DNA of 6,346 nucleotides, from positions 1 to 6,346 of the forward strand of contig JAMOQA010000538.1 of the NCBI GenBank assembly GCA_027064265.1. The letters are read 5' to 3'. Position 1 is the stretch's first letter; each line of letters opens with the position of its first letter. The stretch comes from Acidobacteriota bacterium. GTDB taxonomy: Bacteria > Acidobacteriota > Polarisedimenticolia > J045. Below, piece by piece: positions 1 through 5,478 of this stretch. Made by a program: the position numbers and the translations under genes. A model generated the notes under the pieces. It made no database searches, was not told where the DNA came from, and worked only from the letters and a program-made list of their open reading frames with translations.

Positions 1-1
1 C

Positions 2-30
2 GTCCGGACATCCGGACCGCCTTCTGTTCG
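2..30. repeat. TCCGGA hairpin repeat, copy 1
   Basis: The core GTCCGGACATCCGGAC (2-17) is a near-perfect palindrome with one mismatched pair at its centre. It is followed by CGCCTTCTGTTCGCC. A closely matching block recurs 76 bp downstream. It could be a protein-binding dyad, a weak terminator-like hairpin (six-base stem, short loop, pyrimidine-rich tail without a clean T run), or a unit of a longer array that begins left of the window. Confidence 0.6.
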
Positions 31-77
31 CCCCCGGCGGTCTGCCCGCAGGCGCGGAGGGGAGCAGGAACCCGTCC

Positions 78-106
78 GTCCGGATATCCGGACCGCCTTT
101 CTTTCG
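78..106. repeat. TCCGGA hairpin repeat, copy 2
   Basis: The core GTCCGGATATCCGGAC (78-93) is a perfect 16-bp palindrome. It is followed by CGCCTTTCTTTCGCC, which is nearly the same flank as in copy 1. The shared flank as well as the shared core says the two copies are related by duplication rather than being chance palindromes. As RNA it would give a six-base GC-rich stem with an ATAT loop and a pyrimidine tail, so a weak intrinsic terminator is one reading. An operator is another. Confidence 0.65.
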
Positions 107-231
107 CCTCGCCGGGCCCCCGGGTACCCGCCCGCCCCGGGAGCTGCCGGCGCAGCCGGGACCGGCGCAAGGATCCCGTCCCCCGGGCGTAGGTCCCGGC
201 GGGGAGACGCCTTCCCCGGGGAGGAGCAGCC

Positions 232-423
232 ATGGAGAAGAAGTCGTTCGTCGTCGTTACCCGGAACGATCTGACCCCCGTCTGCCCGTACTGCGAGGCG
301 CGCCTCGAGGAGGTCTACCGGAAGGCCACCGGGATCGGGTTCTTCCTCTTCGCCCGGAGCGTCCTCTACTTCTGCCCCTCGTGCCGGAAGGTGCTCGGCG
401 CCGGCCAGAGTTCCTGGGCCTGA
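232..423 (+). CDS. Small zinc-ribbon protein, function unknown
   Basis: This 63-residue protein has two CxxC knuckles, C18-P-Y-C21 and C48-P-S-C51, separated by 26 residues. That is the spacing of a zinc ribbon binding one zinc ion through four cysteines. The segment between them contains a hydrophobic stretch (GIGFFLFA, residues 34-41), and a second hydrophobic strand precedes the last knuckle. No signal peptide or extra domain is seen. The ATG is well supported: GGGGAGGAG sits four bases upstream of it. The gene stands alone and points at the convergent AAA+ ATPase gene, with 30 bases between the two stop codons. Small proteins of this kind are often nucleic-acid or protein-binding adaptors, but nothing here shows a partner. 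The coding call rests on the cysteine motifs and ribosome-binding site. No specific function can be given. Confidence 0.85.
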   Translation: MEKKSFVVVTRNDLTPVCPYCEARLEEVYRKATGIGFFLFARSVLYFCPSCRKVLGAGQSSWA

Positions 424-436
424 GCAGGCCGAGGCC

Positions 437-448
437 CCGGACGTCCGG
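437..448. other. Palindrome between convergent genes
   Basis: CCGGACGTCCGG is a perfect 12-bp palindrome within the 30 bases separating the two convergent stop codons, and it is followed by ATCGATC. It shares the GTCCGGAT word with the repeats at 2-30 and 78-106. The position fits a bidirectional transcription stop, but there is no T tract on either strand. It may instead be another member of the TCCGGA repeat set. Confidence 0.35.
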
Positions 449-453
449 ATCGA

Positions 454-1641
454 TCAGTCGCCATCCGCCGGGGCCGTGGCGGTTTCCCACGGATCCTCGA
501 GGTCGAGCGGGTTCAGGACGCGAACGCCGCGCACCTGGAAGCGTTGTTCGCCGTCGTACAGCACGAAGCCCGGGGCGGTTTCCTCGATTCCGAGCGCACG
601 GAACTTCTCGAGCCCCCTGAGGAAGCTCGTCGAGAACGTCGCCGCCGACTTGATCTCGATCGGCACGAGGACGCCGTGCTCCCTGACGAGGAGGTCCACC
701 TCGTTGCCGTGGGAATCGCGGAAGAAGTAGAGCTCGGGCCGGATGCCCCTGTTGAGCGCTCCCTTGACGATGTCGGCGATGACCAGGTTCTCGTACAGGT
801 TGCCCCGGAGCGGGTCCCGTGCCGCCTGCTCGGCCGTGCGGATGCGCAGCAGGTACGCCGCCAGGCCGACGTCCGTGAAGTAGATCTTCGGGGAGCGGAT
901 CACCCGCTTGCGGACGTTGCGCGACCACGGTGGCAGCTCGAACACGACGAACGACGCCTTCAGGACGTTGAGCCAGTTCCGGATCGTCGTCGCGGAGACC
1001 CCGACGTCGTTCGCGAGGGACGTGAAGTTGACGACCTGGCCGATCCTGCCCGCCAGCAGCACCAGGAACTGCTGGAACTGGGAGAGGTCCCGGAGATTGA
1101 TCAGCGCGCGAACGTCGCGTTCGACGTACGTCTGAAGGTAGGCGCCGTAGAAACGGTGGGGTTCGATGTCCTCCTCGTGCACCCGCGGGAAGAAACCGCG
1201 GACGACGAGCTCGAACGCCGTCCAGTGCCTCCCGTACTGCCGGAGTTCCACGAGGGAGAACGGCCAGAGAGAGAGGATGGCGGTCCTGCCCGCCAGGGTC
1301 TGTCCCACCGCCTCGTGGAGGCGCGGCTGGTGGCTTCCGGTCAGGACGAACATCCCGGGGCGGCCACGTTCGTCGACCACGCCCTGGAGATAGGAAAGGA
1401 TCTCGGGAAGGCGCTGCACCTCATCCAGGATGGCCCCTTCCTTCGCCTCCGCGAGGAACCCCCGGGGGTCGGCCCGCGCGACCTCCCGCACGTCCGGGTA
1501 TTCGAGGGAGAAGTAAGGCTTGTCCGGAAAGGTGGCCCGGACGAGGGTGGTCTTCCCGGACTGCCGGGGCCCGAAGACGGTCACGACGGGGAACTGCCGG
1601 GCCGCTTCCCGCAGCTCCCGGGCGAGGGCGCGTTCGATCAT
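454..1641 (-). CDS. AAA+ ATPase with C-terminal DUF4143 domain (COG1373 type)
   Basis: The product is 395 residues when started at the ATG whose first base is 1641, a typical length for the family. It opens with the usual family beginning (MIERALARELREAARQFPVV). Walker A is GPRQSGKT at 24-31, Walker B is AILDEVQ at 70-76 (D73, E74), and a sensor-1-like LTGS is at 100-103. The hallmark YLQTYVERDV lies at 168-177. A helix-turn-helix-like segment (NFTSLANDVGVSATTIRNWL, 205-224) and the family motif IYFTDVGL (253-260) follow. The DUF4143 tail has D316 and E329-x-K331 in a PD-(D/E)XK-like arrangement (NEVDLLV, then PIEIKS). An in-frame ATG at 1716 would add 25 residues that look unrelated to the family and would run through the TGCA-rich promoter-like patch, so I prefer 1641. 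No clear Shine-Dalgarno precedes 1641. The gene is monocistronic and convergent with the zinc-ribbon gene. The family is widespread and scattered, often as isolated genes, and its function is unknown. Nuclease activity is inferred from the fold only. Confidence 0.93.
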   Translation of the reverse strand: MIERALARELREAARQFPVVTVFGPRQSGKTTLVRATFPDKPYFSLEYPDVREVARADPRGFLAEAKEGAILDEVQRLPEILSYLQGVVDERGRPGMFVLTGSHQPRLHEAVGQTLAGRTAILSLWPFSLVELRQYGRHWTAFELVVRGFFPRVHEEDIEPHRFYGAYLQTYVERDVRALINLRDLSQFQQFLVLLAGRIGQVVNFTSLANDVGVSATTIRNWLNVLKASFVVFELPPWSRNVRKRVIRSPKIYFTDVGLAAYLLRIRTAEQAARDPLRGNLYENLVIADIVKGALNRGIRPELYFFRDSHGNEVDLLVREHGVLVPIEIKSAATFSTSFLRGLEKFRALGIEETAPGFVLYDGEQRFQVRGVRVLNPLDLEDPWETATAPADGD

Positions 1642-1663
1642 GGGGTCATGATCGCCCAGGGAT

Positions 1664-1696
1664 GTGCATTTCGCAAGTGCAAGTTTGGCTTTGCAC
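1664..1696 (-). promoter_or_regulatory. TGCA-rich candidate promoter/operator of the ATPase gene
   Basis: This is an AT-richer patch in otherwise very GC-rich DNA, 23 bases upstream of the preferred ATPase start. It contains GTGCA at 1664-1668, GTGCAA at 1677-1682, and the inverted TTGCAC at 1691-1696. The last two form perfect six-base arms around an eight-base spacer. An imperfect dyad, TGCATTTCGCAAGTGCA, covers 1665-1681. Three related half-sites about 13-15 bp apart fit binding by a dimeric repressor or the protein's own regulation, since the ATPase has a helix-turn-helix-like segment. No canonical -10 box is visible, so the promoter itself is inferred from position and base composition. 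Confidence 0.4.
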
Positions 1697-1899
1697 AGCG
1701 CGGTGGCCGACGGCACCTGCCGGGCCCGCGGTGTGTCCCGCCGGGAGAAGGGCGTAACGCCTGCGAGTTCAGCGTGATGCGGTGGGCGCGCCCCGGGTTG
1801 CCGGCGCGCCTCACGTCTGCCGCTGGTTTGCCCGATGCCGACCCGCCCGCGCGGAGCCGCGCGTTGCGGGCCGGCCGGTCCGGCGGACTCCCGCGCCGT

Positions 1900-1966
1900 C
1901 CATGTTCAAGGCAGCGCGGTACATGGCCGGCCAGGCCCGCCATGTTCAGGGCTGCCGTGAACATGG
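1900..1966. repeat. Nested inverted repeat made of two 27-bp dyads
   Basis: Unit 2 (1940-1966) has perfect nine-base arms, CCATGTTCA and TGAACATGG, around a nine-base spacer. Unit 1 (1900-1926) has the same geometry, with CCATGTTCA on the left and the diverged arm GGTACATGG on the right. The units start exactly 40 bp apart. Unit 2 matches the reverse complement of unit 1 better (23 of 27 positions) than unit 1 itself (21 of 27), and this includes the spacer. The whole 67 bp is therefore also one large inverted repeat around a 13-bp centre (1927-1939). It can fold as two adjacent hairpins or one long one, as REP/BIME-like elements do. Alternatively it is a tandem operator for the operon starting at 2095, because a 40-bp period places both units on nearly the same face of the helix. 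Confidence 0.8.
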
Positions 1967-2077
1967 GTGCCCGATCGGTCGCGACCCGTCGGGAGGTCAC
2001 GAGGCACCGGAACGGGGGACGAGGCTGCCCCCCCGCGGGTACCATGGGCGGCGCGACGCCGGGAGGCGGCCGCGGAG

Positions 2078-2084
2078 AAGGAGG
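2078..2084 (+). promoter_or_regulatory. Ribosome-binding site fixing the lipoprotein start
   Basis: AAGGAGG lies 10 bases before the ATG at 2095 and is the strongest such match in this stretch. A second purine-rich run (GGAAGGTGAGG, ending at 2142) abuts the in-frame ATGs at 2143 and 2146. Starting there would remove the positively charged residues expected before the hydrophobic core of the signal peptide, so 2095 is preferred. Confidence 0.6.
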
Positions 2085-2094
2085 ATCGTGCGCG

Positions 2095-2856
2095 ATGCGG
2101 CAGAGAGCGACCGGGAACGGGATGCCGGGCAGGAAGGTGAGGATGATGCTGGTCGTGGCCCTCGGGCTGGCGGCGGGGCTGGTCGTCGCCTGCGGGGCGG
2201 GGCCGGGTACCGAGGGGACGAAGCCCCTCGCGGTGCCCGCCGCCACGAGGACGATCGCCTGGGACTTCGAGGACGTCCCGGCGGGGCAGCTCCCGGAGGG
2301 CTGGCACGTGGGCGCGACCGGGAAGGGTCGGCCGCTGGCGACCTGGGAGGTGGTGCCGGACGAGAGCGCCCCCTCGGGGAAACAGGTGCTGGCGCTCACC
2401 CGGACGAACCACTCCTCGGGCCGCACCTTCAACCTGTGCTGGACCGACCGGGTGACGTTCCGGGACGGCGTGATCCGGGTGAAGTTCCGGGCGAACACCG
2501 GCCGGATCGACCAGGGAGGCGGCATCACCTGGCGATTCCAGGACGAGGACAACTACTACGTCGCCCGGTTCAACCCCCTCGAGGACAACTTCCGCTACTA
2601 CCGGGTCAAGGACGGCTGGCGGCACCTGCTGCTGAGCGCCGACGTGCACCTCGAGCCGGGCTGGCACCAGATGAAGATCGTCCAGCTCGGAAACCGGTTC
2701 GAGGGCTGGCTCGACGGGAAGCGGCTCCTCGCCGGTACGGACGACACGTTCCCCGGCGCGGGGAAGGTCGGCCTGTGGACCAAGGCGGACGCGGTGACTT
2801 CCTTCGACGACTTCACCGTCGAGCTCTTCGGGGACGATCCCGGGGAGGGGAAGTGA
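2095..2856 (+). CDS. Jelly-roll (DUF1080/LamG-like) lipoprotein
   Basis: The 253-residue product begins with a lipoprotein signal peptide: charged residues (R13, K14, R16), a hydrophobic core at about 17-32, and a lipobox LVVAC with acylated C33. A short Gly/Pro/Thr-rich linker leads to one domain from about residue 50 to the end. Its pattern (WDFEDVPAGQLPEGW, DNYYVARFNPLEDNFRYYRV at 152-171, GWHQMKIVQLGNRFEGWLDGKRLL, GKVGLWTKADAVTSFDDFTV) is that of the concanavalin-like beta-sandwich proteins annotated as DUF1080, 3-keto-disaccharide hydrolase-like or LamG-like. Such domains are known for carbohydrate binding or hydrolysis. I cannot assign catalytic residues or a ligand. The stop overlaps the next start (TGATG), so it is very likely co-translated with the ABC importer genes. 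It is probably anchored on the periplasmic side of a membrane. It may be an accessory binding component, which is inference from position only. Confidence 0.85.
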   Translation: MRQRATGNGMPGRKVRMMLVVALGLAAGLVVACGAGPGTEGTKPLAVPAATRTIAWDFEDVPAGQLPEGWHVGATGKGRPLATWEVVPDESAPSGKQVLALTRTNHSSGRTFNLCWTDRVTFRDGVIRVKFRANTGRIDQGGGITWRFQDEDNYYVARFNPLEDNFRYYRVKDGWRHLLLSADVHLEPGWHQMKIVQLGNRFEGWLDGKRLLAGTDDTFPGAGKVGLWTKADAVTSFDDFTVELFGDDPGEGK

Positions 2857-3881
2857 TGCGGCGGGCGGCCCTTCTCGCCGGCGTCGCGGCCCTGGCCGCG
2901 GCGCTGGTGACGGCCGGGTGCGGACGCCCCGCCGGCGAGACGCCCCGCACCGTCACCGTCTACGTCTCGGAAGACCGGGTCTTCTCCGAGCCGATCCTCG
3001 CGGACTTCGAGCGGGAGACCGGGATCCGCGTCGAGGCGGTCTACGACACCGAGGAGGCGAAGAGCACCGGCGTGATGAACCGCCTCCTCGCCGAGAAGGA
3101 TCATCCTCGGGCCGACGTGTACTGGGCCAACGAGCCGATCCGGGCCGAGGTCCTCAAGCAGAAGGGGGTCGCCGCGCCGTACGTGTCCCCCGCGGCGGAG
3201 GGGATCCCCGCGGAGCTCAGGGATCCCGAGGGTTACTGGACCGGGTTCTCCGCGCGGCTGCGGGTGCTGGTGGTCCGGCAGGGTCTCCCGTCGCTTCCCG
3301 CGAGCATTCTCGCCTACGCCGACCCTGCCTGGCGCGGGAAGGGCGTGATCGCGAACCCCCTCTTCGGGACCACCACCTCCCACGTGGCGGCCCTGTTCGC
3401 CACCTGGGGAGACGAACGGGCCCGGGCGTTCCTCGAGCAGGTGAAGGCGAACGGTACGGCGATCTCGACCAGCAACGGGGAGAGCGCCGACCTCGTCGCC
3501 TCCGGCCGGTACGACTTCGCCCTGGTCGACAGCGACGACGCGGTGGCCCGCATGCGGCAGGGACGGCCGGTGATGCTGGTCTACCCCGACCAGGAGGAGG
3601 ACGGACTCGGCTGCTTCCTCGTGCCGAACGCGGTGGTGCTGGTGAAGGGCGCTCCCCATCCCGAGGAGGGGAAGCGGCTGATCGACTACCTGCTCTCCCC
3701 GGCCACCGAGGAGAAGCTCGCCCGGGCCGACTGCGCCCAGCTTCCCCTCCACCCGGGCGTGGCAGGCCCCGCGGAGCTGCGCCCGATCGAGGAGATCCGG
3801 GTGATGAAGGTCGACTGGGGCGAGGTGGCCCGGAAGATGGTCGAGATCCAGCCGCTGCTCGCGGAATGGGCAGGACACTGA
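2856..3881 (+). CDS. AfuA/FbpA-type ABC importer substrate-binding lipoprotein
   Basis: This 341-residue protein begins with a signal peptide whose hydrophobic core (ALLAGVAALAAALVTAG) ends at a lipobox-like VTAGC with C22, so it is probably lipid-anchored. The mature part follows the type II periplasmic binding fold of the ferric-iron AfuA/FbpA group: VTVYVSEDRVFSEPILADF at the N-terminus, ETGIRVEAVYDTEE, then ADVYWANEP, then the crossover region NPLFGTTTSHVAALF, and a C-terminal YLLSPATEEKLA. Where classical ferric-binding proteins carry adjacent iron-coordinating tyrosines, this protein reads D225-S-D-D228 (ALVDSDDAVARM). C253 and C293 could form a disulfide. The ATG overlaps the upstream stop and is preceded by GGGGAGGGG. 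The cognate permease starts seven bases after the stop. The role as the binding component of this importer is confident. Iron as substrate is not established. Confidence 0.92.
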   Translation: MRRAALLAGVAALAAALVTAGCGRPAGETPRTVTVYVSEDRVFSEPILADFERETGIRVEAVYDTEEAKSTGVMNRLLAEKDHPRADVYWANEPIRAEVLKQKGVAAPYVSPAAEGIPAELRDPEGYWTGFSARLRVLVVRQGLPSLPASILAYADPAWRGKGVIANPLFGTTTSHVAALFATWGDERARAFLEQVKANGTAISTSNGESADLVASGRYDFALVDSDDAVARMRQGRPVMLVYPDQEEDGLGCFLVPNAVVLVKGAPHPEEGKRLIDYLLSPATEEKLARADCAQLPLHPGVAGPAELRPIEEIRVMKVDWGEVARKMVEIQPLLAEWAGH

Positions 3882-3888
3882 CCCGTCG

Positions 3889-5478
3889 ATGAGCCGCCGC
3901 CTCGTCCTCGGCTCCGCGGTCCTCCTGCTCGCCATCGCCGGCGGCCTCCCGGTCGTGGCGATGCTGGCGCAGGCCTTCTTCGCGGGGGGGCGGTTCGATC
4001 CGGCCCCGCTTGCCGGGCTGCTGACCGACGCCGGCACGTGGCGCCTCCTCGGGAGCAGCATCCTGCTGGCCGCGGCGGTCGCCCTCGCCGCCTGTGCCGC
4101 CGGGATCCCGCTGGGCGTGCTCCTCGCGCGGACCGACCTGCCGGGGCGGCGGCTCCTCGCGGCGCTGTTCACCGTGCCGCTCCTCCTGCCGCCCTGGGTC
4201 CTGGCGGTCGCGTGGGCGGCCCTCGCGGGGCGGGAAGGACTTCTCGCCCCCGTCGTCGGACCCGGCGCGGCGCTCGCCCTCGACCGGTTCCTCTACGGGC
4301 CCGGGGGGTGCGTGCTGGTCCTGGGCACCGCCTTCCTCCCGGTGCCCCTGCTGCTGACGATGGCGGCCCTCGCCGAGATCGATCCCCGTCTCGAGGAGGC
4401 CGGACGGCTGCACGCCGGGTGGGGGACGGTCCTCGTGCGGATCAGTCTGCCCCTGGCGCTCCCCGGGCTGCTGCTGGCGGCGGTCCTGGTCTTCCTCCTC
4501 GCTCTCGGCGAGTTCACCGTGCCCGGGTTCTTCCGGGTCGACGTCTTCGCGACGAGGAGCCTCGAGCGGTTCGCGGCGTTCTACGACGTGCGCGGCGCGA
4601 CCGCGGCGGCGCTCCCCCTGGCCGCCGCGGCCCTGCTGGTGCTGCCCCTCGAGTCCGCGTTCCTCGGGAGGCGGGGTGCCCCGCTTCCCGGCGCCGGCAC
4701 GCGGCGCCGGACCGTTCCCCTGGGCCGGTTCCGGGCGCCTGCCCTCGCGGGCGTCCTCTTCGTCGCCGGCGTGCTGGTGGCGCTGCCCCTCTCCGCCCTC
4801 GCCGCCCGGGCGGCGGCACCGGGGGCGTTCCGGGAGGCCCTCGCCCGCGCAGGGGACGCGCTGCCGCGCACCATCGCCTGGAGCGTCACGGGCGCGAGCC
4901 TGCTTCTCCTCGGGGGAGTCCTCCTCGGCCTCGTCGTCGGACGGCGGGAGCTGCCCGGCTGGCGCGCGGTGGACGGGCTGGCGCTGTTCCTCTTCGCCCT
5001 GCCCGGCGCGGTCACCGGCATCGGCCTCGTCGCGCTCTGGAACCGACCGGCGACCGCGTTCCTCTACGGAACGCCGCTCGTCGTCCTGCTCGGCTGGTTC
5101 GCCCGGTACGCGGCGCTTCCCCTGCGGGTCACCACCGCGCACCTCCGCGGGATCCCGCCGGCCCTCGAGGAGGCGGCGCGCCTCGCCGGGGCCTCGTGGT
5201 GGCTGCGGACCCGGCGGGTGACCCTGCCGCTCCTCGGCCGGGGGCTCTTCCTCGCCTGGATCGTCGGCTACGTCTTCTGCGCCCGGGACACGGCGATCGC
5301 GATGCTGGTCTACCCGCCGGGCCGGGATACCCTGCCGGTGCGGATCGTCACCCTGATGGCCAACGGGACCCCGGGAATGGTCGCCGCCCTCTGCCTCCTG
5401 GCCACGGGCGTCGTCCTGCTGCCGGTGGCGGTAGTGCTGCCGGTGCTGGCGATCTCGGGAAGGGAGGACCGGCGATGA
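3889..5478 (+). CDS. ABC importer permease, two fused BPD_transp_1 domains (AfuB/FbpB type)
   Basis: This 529-residue, strongly hydrophobic inner-membrane protein has about 12 predicted membrane segments by eye. Two homologous permease halves are fused in one chain, as in ferric-iron permeases of the AfuB/FbpB type. Each half has an EAA loop that docks the ATPase: LEEAGRLHAGWGTVLVRISL, with its first glutamate at 169, and LEEAARLAGASWWLRTRRVT, with its first glutamate at 427, both followed by the conserved LP. A charged linker near residues 260-285 joins the halves. A single fused permease can form the whole channel, so no second permease gene is needed. The start lies seven bases after the binding-protein stop. 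Only a weak AGGA-like site precedes it, so translation probably depends on coupling. The 3' end overlaps the ATPase gene by four bases (ATGA). Confidence 0.95.
   Translation: MSRRLVLGSAVLLLAIAGGLPVVAMLAQAFFAGGRFDPAPLAGLLTDAGTWRLLGSSILLAAAVALAACAAGIPLGVLLARTDLPGRRLLAALFTVPLLLPPWVLAVAWAALAGREGLLAPVVGPGAALALDRFLYGPGGCVLVLGTAFLPVPLLLTMAALAEIDPRLEEAGRLHAGWGTVLVRISLPLALPGLLLAAVLVFLLALGEFTVPGFFRVDVFATRSLERFAAFYDVRGATAAALPLAAAALLVLPLESAFLGRRGAPLPGAGTRRRTVPLGRFRAPALAGVLFVAGVLVALPLSALAARAAAPGAFREALARAGDALPRTIAWSVTGASLLLLGGVLLGLVVGRRELPGWRAVDGLALFLFALPGAVTGIGLVALWNRPATAFLYGTPLVVLLGWFARYAALPLRVTTAHLRGIPPALEEAARLAGASWWLRTRRVTLPLLGRGLFLAWIVGYVFCARDTAIAMLVYPPGRDTLPVRIVTLMANGTPGMVAALCLLATGVVLLPVAVVLPVLAISGREDRR

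Larger units (their letters stand above)
1..231. other. Non-coding leader upstream of the zinc-ribbon gene
   Basis: No convincing gene is visible. One forward frame stays open from the window edge to a stop at 190-192, but it runs through two hairpin repeats and gives a low-complexity Pro/Arg/Gly-rich peptide, so I treat it as non-coding. The stretch holds the two TCCGGA palindromes described separately, an extremely GC-rich block at about 108-200, and a short direct repeat (CCGGCGCA at about 148 and 162). A GGGGAGGAG ribosome-binding site for the next gene closes it. I could not identify a -35/-10 promoter or a known riboswitch. The promoter of the zinc-ribbon gene, and any terminator for a gene lying to the left, should be in here. 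Confidence 0.6.
1642..2094. other. Divergent intergenic region between ATPase gene and ABC operon
   Basis: No gene is supported here. Frames open on both strands translate to low-complexity Arg/Pro/Gly-rich peptides with no recognisable motif. The region carries the TGCA-rich patch near the ATPase start, then about 200 bases of GC-rich DNA in which I see nothing specific, then the 67-bp nested inverted repeat at 1900-1966. A further GC-rich stretch ends in the ribosome-binding site of the lipoprotein gene. The operon promoter must lie within it, or further upstream if the operon is longer, but I cannot point to a credible -35/-10 pair. Confidence 0.6.

Noticed and set aside
2..106. CRISPR array
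   Set aside because: Only two copies are visible, the repeat is short, and the flanks are themselves similar rather than unique spacers. No cas gene is present.
1..192. Open forward frame entering from the left edge, possible end of an upstream gene
   Set aside because: It passes through two hairpin repeats, has a biased composition, and shows no recognisable protein motif.
1..231. Riboswitch in the leader of the zinc-ribbon gene
   Set aside because: I could not match any known aptamer core, and the hairpins alone are not enough to claim one.
1900..1966. Short protein read from the ATG-rich repeat (MFKAARYMAG... or its antisense)
   Set aside because: The repeated ATGs come from the CCATGTTCA arms. 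There is no convincing ribosome-binding site, and the peptide continues into low-complexity sequence.
544..2094. Upstream extension of the jelly-roll lipoprotein frame back to 544
   Set aside because: The extension runs antisense through the DUF4143 ATPase and the intergenic repeat. The signal peptide and ribosome-binding site place the start at 2095.
1782..2855. Upstream extension of the binding-protein frame
   Set aside because: It overlaps the lipoprotein gene in another frame and is low complexity. The signal peptide starting at 2856 marks the true beginning.
2598..4172. Minus-strand open frame of 524 codons
   Set aside because: It is antisense to the lipoprotein, binding protein and start of the permease, and no domain or motif is recognisable.
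3217..5142. Long open frame on the minus strand (641 codons) across the binding protein and permease
   Set aside because: It lies antisense to two clearly recognised genes and translates to low-complexity Arg/Gly/Pro/Glu-rich sequence, the usual shadow in high-GC DNA.
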